NCBI RefSeq assembly: GCF_026212465.1 | Contig: NC_080051.1 | Coordinates: 1,141,001-1,205,000 of the forward strand | From: Amaranthus tricolor | Lineage: Eukaryota > Streptophyta > Magnoliopsida > Caryophyllales > Amaranthaceae | Direction: 5' to 3' | DNA length: 64,000 nucleotides | Shown: positions 51,201 to 64,000 of the stretch, piece after piece | Layout: every line of letters begins with the position of its first letter | Numbering within the stretch: position 1 is the first letter of the stretch | Notes under the pieces: model-generated | The model's input: only the letters and a program-made list of their open reading frames with translations | What the model was told of the DNA's origin: nothing | Database searches by the model: none | Translations under genes and position numbers: made by a program

Positions 51201-54119
51201 TCAAAGAAAATGAACGATGAAGAATGAACAAGGATCAATGATCAATGAAGAATGAACGATGAAGAATGAACAAGGAGTAATGGTCAATGACGAATGAACG
51301 ATGAAGAATGAACAAGGATCAATGATCAATGACAAATGAACGATGAAGAATGAACAAGGATCAATGATCAATGAAGAATGAACAAGGATCAATGATCAAA
51401 GAAGAATGAACGATGAAGAATGAACAAGGATCAATGATCAATGAAGAATGAACGATGAAGAATGAACAAGGATTAATGGTCAATGACGAATGAACGATGA
51501 AGAATGAACAAGGATCAATGATCAATGACGAATGAAGGATGAAGAATGAACAAGGATCAATGATCAATGACGAATGAACAAAGAAGAATGAACAAGGATC
51601 AATGATCAATGAAGAATGAACAAGGATCAATGATCAAAGAAGAATGAACGATGAATAATGAACAAGGTTCAATGATCAATGAAGAATGAACGATGAAGAA
51701 TGAACAAGGATTAATGGTCAATGACGAATGAACGATGAAGAATGAACAAGGATCAATGATCAATGAAGAATGAACGATGAAGAATGAACAAGGAATAATG
51801 GTCAATGACGAATGAACGATGAAGAATGAACAAGGATCAATGATCAATGACGAATGAACGATGAAGAATGAACAAGGATCAATGATCAATGAAGAATGAA
51901 CAAGGATCAATGATCAAAGAAGAATGAACGATGAAGAATGAACAAGGATCAATGATCAATGAAGAATGAACGATGAAGAATGAACAAGGATTAATGGTCA
52001 ATGATGAATGAACGATGAAGAATGAACAAGGATCAATGATCAATGAAGAATGAACGATGAAGAATGAACAAGGATTAATGGTCAATGACGAATGAATGAT
52101 GAAGAATGAACAAGGATCAATGATCAATGACGAATGAACGATGAAGAATGAACAAGGATCAATGATCAATGAAGAATGAACGATGAAGAATGAACAAGGA
52201 TTAATGGTCAATGACGAATGAATGATGAAGAATGAACAAGGATCAATGATCAATGACGAATGAACGATGAAGAATGAACAAGGATCAATGATCAATGAAG
52301 AATGAACGATGAAGAATGAACAAGGATCAATGATCAATGAAGAATGAACAAGGATCAATGATCAAAGAAGAATGAACGATGAAGAATGAACAAGGATCAA
52401 TGATCAATGAAGAATGAACGATGAAGAATGAACAAGGATTAATGGTCAATGATGAATGAATGATGAAGAATGAACAAGGATCAATGATCAATGAAGAATG
52501 AACGATGATGAATGAACAAGGATTAATGGTCAATGACGAATGAATGATGAAGAATGAACAAGGATCAATGATCAATGACGAATGAACGATGAAGAATGAA
52601 CAAAGGATCAATGATCAATGACGAATGAACGATGAAGAATGAACAAGGATCAATGATCAATGAAGAATGAACGATGAAGAATGAACAAGGAGTAATGGTC
52701 AATGACGAATGAACGATGAAGAATGAACAAGGATCAATGATCAATGACTAATGAACGATGAAGAATGAACAAGGATCAATGATTAATGAAGAATGAACAA
52801 GGATCAATGATCAAAGAAGAATGAACGATGAAGAATGAACAAGGATCAATGATCAATGAAGAATGAACGATGAAGAATGAACAAGGAGTAATGGTCAATG
52901 ACGAATGAACGATGAAGAATGAACAAGGATCAATGATCAATGACAAATGAACGATGAAGAATGAACAAGGATCAATGATCAATGAAGAATGAACAAGGAT
53001 CAATGATCAAAGAAGAATGAACGATGAAGAATGAACAAGGATCAATGATCAATGAAGAATGAACGATGAAGAATGAACAAGGATTAATGGTCAATGACGA
53101 ATGAACGATGAAGAATGAACAAGGATCAATGATCAATGACGAATAAAGGATGAAGAATGAACAAGGATCAATGATCAATGACGAATGAACGAAGAAGAAT
53201 GAACAAGGATCAATGATCAATGAAGAATGAACAAGGATCAATGATCAAAGAAGAATGAACGATGAATAATGAACAAGGTTCAATGATCAATGAAGAATGA
53301 ACGATGAAGAATGAACAAGGATTAATGGTCAATGACGAATGAACGATGAAGAATGAACAAGGATCAATGATCAATGAAGAATGAACGATGAAGAATGAAC
53401 AAGGATTAATGGTCAATGACGAATGAATGATGAAGAATGAACAAGGATCAATGATCAATGAAGAATGAACGATGAAGAATGAACAAGGATCAATGATAAA
53501 TGAAGAATGAACGATGAAGAATGAATAAGGATCAATGATCAATGACGAATGAACGATGAAGAATGAACAAGGATCAATGATCAATGAAGAATGAAAGATG
53601 AAGAATGAACAAGGAGTAATGGTCAATGACGAATGAACGATGAAGAATGAACAAGGATCAATGATCAATGACGAATGAACGAAGAAGAATGAACAAGGAT
53701 CAATGATCAATGAAGAATGAACGATGAAGAATGAACAAGGATCAATGATCAATGAAGAATGAACGATGAAGAATGAACAAGGAACAATGATCAATAAAGA
53801 ATGATCGATGAAGAATGAGCAAGGATTAATGGTCAATGACGAATGAACGATGAAGAATGAACAAGGATCAATGCTCAATGAAGAATGAACGATGAAGAAT
53901 GAACAAGGATCAATGATCAATGAAGAATGAACGATGAAGAATGAACAAGGATTAATGGTCAATGACGAATGAACGATGAAGAATGAACGAGGATCAATGA
54001 TCAATGAAGAATGAACGATGAAGAATGAACAAGGATTAATGGTCAATGACGAATGAACGATGAAGAATAAACAAGGATCAATGATCAATGACGAATGAAC
54101 GATGAAGAATGAACAAGGA

Positions 54120-57100
54120 TCAATGATCAATGAAGAATGAACAAGGATCAATGGTCAATGACGAATGAACGATGAAGAATGAACAAGGATTAATGGTCAA
54201 TGACGAATGAACGATGAAGAATGAACAAGGATCAATGATCAATGACGAATGAACGATGAAGAATGAACAAGGATCAATGATCAATGAAGAATGAACGATG
54301 AAGAATGAACAAGGAACAATGATCAATGAAGAATGATCGATGAAGAATGAGCAAGGATTAATGGTCAATGACGAATGAACGATGAAGAATGAACAAGGAT
54401 CAATGCTCAATGAAGAATGAACGATGAAGAATGAACAAGGATCAATGATCAATGAAGAATGAACGATGAAGAATGAACAAGGATTAATGGTCAATGACGA
54501 ATGAACGATGAAGAATGAACGAGGATCAATGATCAATGAAGAATGAACGATGAAGAATGAACAAGGATTAATGGTCAATGACGAATGAACGATGAAGAAT
54601 AAACAAGGATCAATGATCAATGACGAATGAACGATGAAGAATGAACAAGGATCAATGATCAATGACGAATGAACGATGAAGAATGAACAAGGATCAATGA
54701 TCAATGAAGAATGAACAAGGATCAATGATCAAAGAAGAATGAACGATGAAGAATGAACAAGGATCAATGATCAATGAAGAATGAACGAAGAAGAATGAAC
54801 AAGGAGTAATAGTCAATGACGAATGAACGATGAAGAATGAACAAGGATCAATGATCAATGACGAATGAACGAAGAAGAATGAACAAGGATCAATGATCAA
54901 TAAAGAATGAACGATGAAGAATGAACAAGGATCAATGATCAATGAAGAATGAACGATGAAGAATGAACAAGGAACAATGATCAATGAAGAATGATCGATG
55001 AAGAATGAGCAAGGATTAATGGTCAATGACGAATGAACGATGAAGAATGAACAAGGATCAATGCTCAATGAAGAATGAACGATGAAGAATGAACAAGGAT
55101 CAATGATCAATGAAGAATGAACGATGAAGAATGAACAAGGATTAATGGTCAATGACGAATGAACGATGAAGAATGAACGAGGATCAATGATCAATGAAGA
55201 ATGAACGATGAACAATGAACAAGGATTAATGGTCAATGACGAATGAACGATGAAGAATAAACAAGGATCAATGATCAATGACGAATGAACGATGAAGAAT
55301 GAACAAGGATCAATGATCAATGAAGAATGAACAAGGATCAATGGTCAATGACGAATGAACGATGAAGAATGAACAAGGATTAATGGTCAATGACGAATGA
55401 ACGATGAAGAATGAACAAGGATCAATGATCAATGACGAATGAACGATGAAGAATGAACAAGGATCAATGATCAATGAAGAATGAACGATGAAGAATGAAC
55501 AAGGAACAATGATCAATGAAGAATGATCGATGAAGAATGAGCAAGGATTAATGGTCAATGACGAATGAACGATGAAGAATGAACAAGGGTCAATGCTCAA
55601 TGAAGAATGAACGATGAAGAATGAACAAGGATCAATGATCAATGAAGAATGAACGATGAAGAATGAACAAGGATTAATGGTCAATGACGAATGAACGATG
55701 AAGAATGAACGAGGATCAATGATCAATGAAGAATGAACGATGAAGAATGAACAAGGATTAATGGTCAATGACGAATGAACGATGAAGAATAAACAAGGAT
55801 CAATGATCAATGACGAATGAACGATGAAGAATGAACAAGGATCAATGATCAATGACGAATGAACGATGAAGAATGAACAAGGATCAATGATCAATGAAGA
55901 ATGAACAAGGATCAATGATCAAAGAAGAATGAACGATGAAGAATGAACAAGGATCAATGATCAATGAAGAATGAACGAAGAAGAATGAACAAGGAGTAAT
56001 AGTCAATGACGAATGAACGATGAAGAATGAACAAGGATCAATGATCAATGACGAATGAACGAAGAAGAATGAACAAGGATCAATGATCAATGAAGAATGA
56101 ACGATGAAGAATGAACAAGGATCAATGATCAATGAAGAATGAACGATGAAGAATGAACAAGGAACAATGATCAATGAAGAATGATCGATGAAGAATGAGC
56201 AAGGATTAATGGTCAATGACGAATGAACGATGAAGAATGAACAAGGATCAATGCTCAATGAAGAATGAACGATGAAGAATGAACAAGGATCAATGATCAA
56301 TGAAGAATGAACGATGAAGAATGAACAAGGATTAATGGTCAATGATGAATGAACGATGAAGAATGAACAAGGATCAATGATCAATGAAGAATGAACGATG
56401 AAGAATGAACAAGGATTAATGGTCAATGACGAATGAATGATGAAGAATGAACAAGGATCAATGATCAAAGAAGAATGAACGATGAAGAATGAACAAGGAT
56501 CAATGATCAATGAAGAATGAACGAAGAAGAATGAACAAGGAGTAATAGTCAATGACGAATGAACGATGAAGAATGAACAAGGATCAATGATCAATGACGA
56601 ATGAACGAAGAAGAATGAACAAGGATCAATGATCAATGAAGAATGAACGATGAAGAATGAACAAGGATCAATGATCAATGAAGAATGAACGATGAAGAAT
56701 GAACAAGGAACAATGATCAATGAAGAATGATCGATGAAGAATGAGCAAGGATTAATGGTCAATGACGAATGAACGATGAAGAATGAACAAGGATCAATGC
56801 TCAATGAAGAATGAACGATGAAGAATGAACAAGGATCAATGATCAATGAAGAATGAACGATGAAGAATGAACAAGGATTAATGGTCAATGACGAATGAAC
56901 GATGAAGAATGAACGAGGATCAATGATCAATGAAGAATGAACGATGAAGAATGAACAAGGATTAATGGTCAATGACGAATGAACGATGAAGAATAAACAA
57001 GGATCAATGATCAATGACGAATGAACGATGAAGAATGAACAAGGATCAATGATCAATGAAGAATGAACAAGGATCAATGGTCAATGACGAATGAACGATG

Positions 57101-58841
57101 AAGAATGAACAAGGATTAATGGTCAATGACGAATGAACGATGAAGAATGAACAAGGATCAATGATCAATGACGAATGAACGATGAAGAATGAACAAGGAT
57201 CAATGATCAATGAAGAATGAACGATGAAGAATGAACAAGGAACAATGATCAATGAAGAATGATCGATGAAGAATGAGCAAGGATTAATGGTCAATGACGA
57301 ATGAACGATGAAGAATGAACAAGGATCAATGCTCAATGAAGAATGAACGATGAAGAATGAACAAGGATCAATGATCAATGAAGAATGAACGATGAAGAAT
57401 GAACAAGGATTAATGGTCAATGACGAATGAACGATGAAGAATGAACGAGGATCAATGATCAATGAAGAATGAACGATGAAGAATGAACAAGGATTAATGG
57501 TCAATGACGAATGAACGATGAAGAATAAACAAGGATCAATGATCAATGACGAATAAACGATGAAGAAAGAACAAGGATCAATGATCAATGACGAATGAAC
57601 GATGAAGAATGAACAAGGATCAATGATCAATGAAGAATGAACAAGGATCAATGATCAAAGAAGAATGAACGATGAAGAATGAACAAGGATCAATGATCAA
57701 TGAAGAATGAACGAAGAAGAATGAACAAGGAGTAATAGTCAATGACGAATGAACGATGAAGAATGAACAAGGATCAATGATCTATGACGAATGAACGAAG
57801 AAGAATGAACAAGGATCAATGATCAATGAAGAATGAACGATGAAGAATGAACAAGGATCAATGATCAATGAAGAATGAACGATGAAGAATGAACAAGGAA
57901 CAATGATCAATGAAGAATGATCGATGAAGAATGAGCAAGGATTAATGGTCAATGACGAATGAACGATGAAGAATGAACAAGGATCAATGCTCAATGAAGA
58001 ATGAACGATGAAGAATGAACAAGGATCAATGATCAATGAAGAATGAACGATGAAGAATGAACAAGGATTAATGGTCAATGACGAATGAACGATGAAGAAT
58101 GAACGAGGATCAATGATCAATGAAGAATGAACGATGAAGAATGAACAAGGATTAATGGTCAATGACGAATGAACGATGAAGAATAAACAAGGATCAATGA
58201 TCAATGACGAATGAACGATGAAGAATGAACAAGGATCAATGATCAATGAAGAATGAACAAGGATCAATGGTCAATGACGAATGAACGATGAAGAATGAAC
58301 AAGGATTAATGGTCAATGACGAATGAACGATGAAGAATGAACAAGGATCAATGATCAATGACGAATGAACGATGAAGAATGAACAAGGATCAATGATCAA
58401 TGAAGAATGAACGATGAAGAATGAACAAGGAACAATGATCAATGAAGAATGATCGATGAAGAATGAGCAAGGATTAATGGTCAATGACGAATGAACGATG
58501 AAGAATGAACAAGGATCAATGCTCAATGAAGAATGAACGATGAAGAATGAACAAGGATCAATGATCAATGAAGAATGAACGATGAAGAATGAACAAGGAT
58601 TAATGGTCAATGACGAATGAACGATGAAGAATGAACGAGGATCAATGATCAATGAAGAATGAACGATGAAGAATGAACAAGGATTAATGGTCAATGACGA
58701 ATGAACGATGAAGAATAAACAAGGATCAATGATCAATGACGAATGAACGATGAAGAATGAACAAGGATCAATGATCAATGACGAATGAACGATGAAGAAT
58801 GAACAAGGATCAATGATCAATGAAGAATGAACAAGGATCAA
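54120..58841 (+). repeat. 1190-bp higher-order repeat domain
   Basis: Short units alternate at 574 and 616 bp: 54120, 54694, 55310, 55884, then 57046, about 57620, 58236 and 58810. The sum, 1190 bp, equals 27 full plus two 28-bp units. Between 55884 and 57046 the pattern is extended by 546 bp (13 monomers). One of the two short units here lacks the usual AAAGAAG neighbour and is followed by GGTCAATGACG, so it is a separate short-unit class. Confidence 0.85.
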
Positions 58842-61800
58842 TGATCAAAGAAGAATGAACGATGAAGAATGAACAAGGATCAATGATCAATGAAGAATGA
58901 ACGAAGAAGAATGAACAAGGAGTAATAGTCAATAACGAATGAACGATGAAGAATGAACAAGGATCAATGATCAATGACGAATGAACGATGAAGAATGAAC
59001 AAGGATCAATGATCAATGAAGAATGAACAAGGATCAATGATCAAAGAAGAATGAACGATGAAGAATTAACAAGGATCAATGATCAATGAAGAATGAACGA
59101 TGAAGAATGAACAAGGATTAATGGTCAATGACGAATGAACGATGAAGAATGAACAAGGATCAATGAAGAATGAACGATGAAGAATGAACAAGGATTAATG
59201 GTCAATGACAAATGAACGATGAAGAATGAACAAGGATCAATGATCAATGACGAATGAACGATGAAGAATGAACAAGGATCAATAATCAATGACGAATGAA
59301 CGATGAAGAATGAACAAGGATCAATGATCAATGACGAATGAACGATGAAGAATAAACAAGGATCAATGATCAATGACGAATGAACGATGAAGAATGAACA
59401 AGGATCAATGATCAATGAAGAATGAACAAGGATCAATGATCAAAGAAGAATGAACGATGAAGAATGAACAAGGATCAATGATCAATGAAGAATGAACGAT
59501 GAAGAATGAACAAGGATCAATGATCAATGAAGAATGAACGATGAAGAATGAACAAGGATCAATTCTCAATGAAGAATGAACGATGAAGAATGAACAAGGA
59601 TCAATTCTCAATGAAGAATGAACGATGAAGAATGAACAAGGAACAATGATCAATGAAGAATGAACGATGAAGAATGAACAAGGATTAATGGTCAATGACG
59701 AATGAACGATGAAGAATGAACAAGGATCAATGATCAATGAAGAATGAACGATGAAGAATGAACAAGGATCAATGATCAATGAAGAATGAACGACGAAGAA
59801 TGAACAAGGATTAATGGTCAATGACGAATGAACGATGAAGAATGAACAAGGATCAATGATCAATGAAGAATGAACGATGAAGAATGAACAAGGAGTAATG
59901 GTCAATGAATAATGAACGATGAAGAATGAACAAGGATACATGATCAATGACGAATGAACGATGAAGAATGAACAAGGATCAATGATCAATGAAGAATGAA
60001 CAAGGATCAGTGATCAAAGAAGAATGAACGATGAAGAATGAACAAGGAACAATGATCAATGAAGAATGAACGATGAAGAATGAACAAGGAATAATGGTCA
60101 ATGACGAATGAACGATGAAGAATGAACAAGGATCAATGATCAATGACGAATGAACGATGAAGAATGAACAAGGATCAATGATCAATGAAGAATGAACGAT
60201 GAAGAATGAACAAGAAGTAATGGTCAATGACGAATGAACGATAAAGAATGAACAAGGATCATTGATCAATGAGTAATGAACGATGAAGAATGAACAAAGA
60301 TCAATGATTAATGAAGAATGAACAAGGATCAATGATCAAAGAAGAATGAACGATGAAGAATGAACAAGGATCAATGATCAATGAAGAATGAACGATGAAG
60401 AATGAACAAGGAATAATGGTCAATGACGAATGAACGATGAAGAATGAACAAGGATCAATGATCAATGACGAATGAACGATGAAGAATGAACAAGGATCAA
60501 TGATCAATGAAGAATGAACAAGGATCAATGATCAAAGAAGAATGAACGATGAAGAATGAACAAGGATCAATGATCAATGAAGAATGAACGATGAAGAATG
60601 AACAAGGATTAATGGTCAATGACCAATGAACGATGAAGAATGAACAAGGATCAATGATCAATGAAGAATGAACGATGAAGAATGAACAAGGATTAATGGT
60701 CAATGACGAATGAATGATGAAGAATGAACAAGGATCAATGATCAATGACGAATGAACGATGAAGAATGAACAAGGATCAATGATCAATGACGAATAAACG
60801 ATGAAGAATGAACAAGGATCAATGATCAATGAAGAATGAACGATGAAGAATGAACAAGGAGTAATGGTCAATGACGAATGAACGATGAAGAATGAACAAG
60901 GATCAATGATCAATGACTAATGAACGATGAAGAATGAACAAGGATCAATGATTAATGAAGAATGAACAAGGATCAATGATCAAAGAAGAATGAAAGATGA
61001 AGAATGAACAAGGATCAATGATCAATGAAGAATGAACGATGAAGAATGAACAAGGAGTAATGGTCAATGACGAATGAACGATGAAGAATGAACAAGGATC
61101 AATGATCAATGACAAATGAACGATGAAGAATGAACAAGGATCAATGATCAATGAAGAATGAACAAGGATCAATGATCAAAGAAGAATGAACGATGAAGAA
61201 TGAACAAGGATCAATGATCAATGAAGAATGAACGATGAAGAATGAACAAGGATTAATGGTCAATGACGAATGAACGATGAAGAATGAACAAGGATCAATG
61301 ATCAATGACGAATGAACGATGAAGAATGAACAAGGATCAATGATCAATGACGAATGAACGATGAAGAATGAACAAGGATCAATGATCAATGAAGAATGAA
61401 CAAGGATCAATGATCAAAGAAGAATGAACGATGAAGAATGAACAAGGTTCAATGATCAATGAAGAATGAACGATGAAGAATGAACAAGGATTAATGGTCA
61501 ATGACGAATGAACGATGAAGAATGAACAAGGATCAATGATCAATGAAGAATGAACGATGAAGAATGAACAAGGATTAATGGTCAATGACGAATGAATGAT
61601 GAAGAATGAACAAGGATCAATGATCAATGAAGAATGAACGATGAAGAATGAACAAGGATCAATGATAAATGAAGAATGAACGATGAAGAATGAATAAGGA
61701 TCAATGATCAATGACGAATGAACGATGAAGAATAAACAAGGATCAATGATCAATGAAGAATGAAAGATGAAGAATAAACAAGGAGTAATGGTCAATGACG

Positions 61801-64000
61801 AATGAACGATGAAGAATGAACAAGGATCAATGATCAATGACGAATGAACGAAGAAGAATGAACAAGGATCAATGATCAATGAAGAATGAACGATGAAGAA
61901 TGAACAAGGAACAATGATCAATGAAGAATGATCGATGAAGAATGAGCAAGGATTAATGGTCAATGACGAATGAACGATGAAGAATGAACAAGGATCAATG
62001 CTCAATGAAGAATGAACGATGAAGAATGAACAAGGATCAATGATCAATGAAGAATGAACGATGAAGAATGAACAAGGATTAATGGTCAATGACGAATGAA
62101 CGATGAAGAATGAACGAGGATCAATGATCAATGAAGAATGAACGATGAAGAATGAACAAGGTTTAATGGTCAATGACGAATGAACGATGAAGAATAAACA
62201 AGGATCAATGATCAATGACGAATGAACGATGAAGAATGAACAAGGATCAATGATCAATGACGAATGAACGATGAAGAATGAACAAGGATCAATGATCAAT
62301 GACGAATGAACGATGAAGAATGAACAAGGATCAATGATCAATGAAGAATGAACAAGGATCAATGATCAAAGAAGAATGAACGATGAAGAATTAACAAGGA
62401 TCAATGATCAATGAAGAATGAACGATGAAGAATGAACAAGGATTAATGGTCAATGACGAATGAACGATGAAGAATGAACAAGGATCAATGAAGAATGAAC
62501 AAGGATTAATGGTCAATGACAAATGAACGATGAAGAATGAACAAGGATCAATGATCAATGACGAATGAACGATGAAGAATGAACAAGGATCAATAATCAA
62601 TGACGAATGAACGATGAAGAATGAACAAGGATCAATGATCAATGACGAATGAACGATGAAGAATGAACAAGGATCAATGATCAATGACGAATGAACGATG
62701 AAGAATGAACAAGGATCAATGATCAATGAAGAATGAACAAGGATCAATGATCAAAGAAGAATGAACGATGAAGAATGAACAAGGATCAATGATCAATGAA
62801 GAATGAACGATGAAGAATGAACAAGGATCAATGATCAATGAAGAATGAACGATGAAGAATGAACAAGGATCAATTCTCAATGAAGAATGAACGATGAAGA
62901 ATGAACAAGGATCAATTCTCAATGAAGAATGAACGATGAAGAATGAACAAGGAACAATGATCAATGAAGAATGAACGATGAAGAATGAACAAGGATTAAT
63001 GGTCAATGACGAATGAACGATGAAGAATGAACAAGGATCAATGATCAATGAAGAATGAACGATGAAGAATGAACAAGGATCAATGATCAATGAAGAATGA
63101 ACGACGAAGAATGAACAAGGATTAATGGTCAATGACGAATGAACGATGAAGAATGAACAAGGATCAATGATCAATGACGAATGAACGATGAAGAATGAAC
63201 AAGGATCAATGATCAATGAAGAATGAACGATGAAGAATGAACAAGGAGTAATGGTCAATGACGAATGAACGATGAAGAATGAACAAGGATCAATGATCAA
63301 TGACTAATGAACGATGAAGAAAGAACAAGGATCAATGATTAATGAAGAATGAACAAGGATCAATGATCAAAGAAGAATGAACGATGAAGAATGAACAAGG
63401 ATCAATGATCAATGAAGAATGAACGATGAAGAATGAACAAGGAATAATGGTCAATGACGAATGAACGATGAAGAATGAACAATGATCAATGATCAATGAC
63501 GAATGAACGATGAAGAATGAACAAGGATCAATGATCAATGAAGAATGAACAAGGATCAATGATCAAAGAAGAATGAACGATGAAGAATGAACAAGGATCA
63601 ATGATCAATGAAGAATGAACGATGAAGAATGAACAAGGATTAATGGTCAATGACGAATGAACGATGAAGAATGAACAAGGATCAATGATCAATGAAGAAT
63701 GAACGATGAAGAATGAACAAGGATTAATGGTCAATGACGAATGAATGATGAAGAATGAACAAGGATCAATGATCAATGACGAATGAACGATGAAGAATGA
63801 ACAAGGATCAATGATCAATGACGAATGAACGATGAAGAATGAACAAGGATCAATGATCAATGAAGAATGAACGATGAAGAATGAACAAGGATCAATGATC
63901 AATGAAGAATGAACGATGAAGAATGAACAAGGATCAATTCTCAATGAAGAATGAACGATGAAGAATGAACAAGGAACAATGATCAATGAAGAATGAACGA

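Larger units (their letters stand above)
33815..64000 (+). repeat. 42-bp satellite array, right block
   Basis: Same satellite and same orientation as the left block, resuming directly after the retrotransposon and running past the window end. The first bases complete the monomer interrupted at 22982. Besides 42-bp and 28-bp units it holds 35-bp units with a single GATCAAT (near 34320, 39548 and 59160), a 21-bp unit near 62485, and a one-base insertion variant (GAACAAAGG) near 44790, 47955 and 52602. The repeated one-base variant marks segmental duplication inside the array. No gene or unrelated insertion is visible. Confidence 0.98.

Noticed and set aside
1..64000. Assembly artefact as the source of the higher-order repeats
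   Set aside because: It cannot be fully excluded without reads. However, copies differ by scattered substitutions and whole-monomer indels, and the TSD and HOR register agree across the insertion, which is not expected from simple misjoins.

Overview
The window is plant nuclear DNA. It consists of a long tandem satellite interrupted by one complete LTR retrotransposon. The plant assignment rests on the retrotransposon: a Ty1/copia element whose primer binding site matches plant initiator-methionine tRNA, and whose gag, pol and third ORF are of the Sirevirus (SIRE/Maximus) type. I see no ordinary host gene, tRNA, rRNA or CRISPR array. I could not identify the species or find the satellite among families I know.

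Layout: 1-22982 is satellite, 22983-33814 is the retrotransposon on the minus strand, and 33815-64000 is satellite again. The array runs off both window ends, so at least 53 kb is visible. The basic monomer is 42 bp, about 33% GC and about 74% purine on the plus strand, always in one orientation. It is six related heptamers, and length variants are almost all multiples of 7 (21, 28, 35, 42, 49 bp). Short 28-bp units act as landmarks that reveal several higher-order repeats (HORs) with periods of 490, 644, about 925, 1190, about 1250, 1708, 3165 and about 3409 bp. The many long minus-strand reading frames in the array are translations of a 14-residue periodic peptide. They exist because 42 is a multiple of 3, and I do not call them genes.

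The retrotransposon is 10832 bp, with LTRs of 1483 and 1478 bp, TG...CA ends and a 5-bp duplication (TGAAG). Removing it and one duplication copy restores an intact 42-bp monomer and the HOR register. The LTRs differ at only three aligned bases plus homopolymer length, so insertion was recent. In sense order (descending coordinates) it carries the 5' LTR, PBS, gag, pol (protease, integrase, reverse transcriptase, RNase H, with all catalytic residues visible), a spacer resembling a plant promoter, a third ORF of the 'putative plant transposon protein' kind, a noncoding segment with two polypurine tracts, and the 3' LTR.

How the parts work together: gag would form the particle, and pol would mature the proteins, copy the RNA from the tRNA primer at the PBS, use the PPT for plus-strand priming and integrate the product. 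The third ORF has no established role. Points worth a second look are the heptamer-quantised satellite, its near absence of CHG sites, a GGAACAG/CTGTTCC motif repeated about 33 times in the element, a gag/pol frame change without an obvious slippery site, an inverted repeat framing the PPT/LTR junction, and repeats near the 3' end complementary to the PBS.
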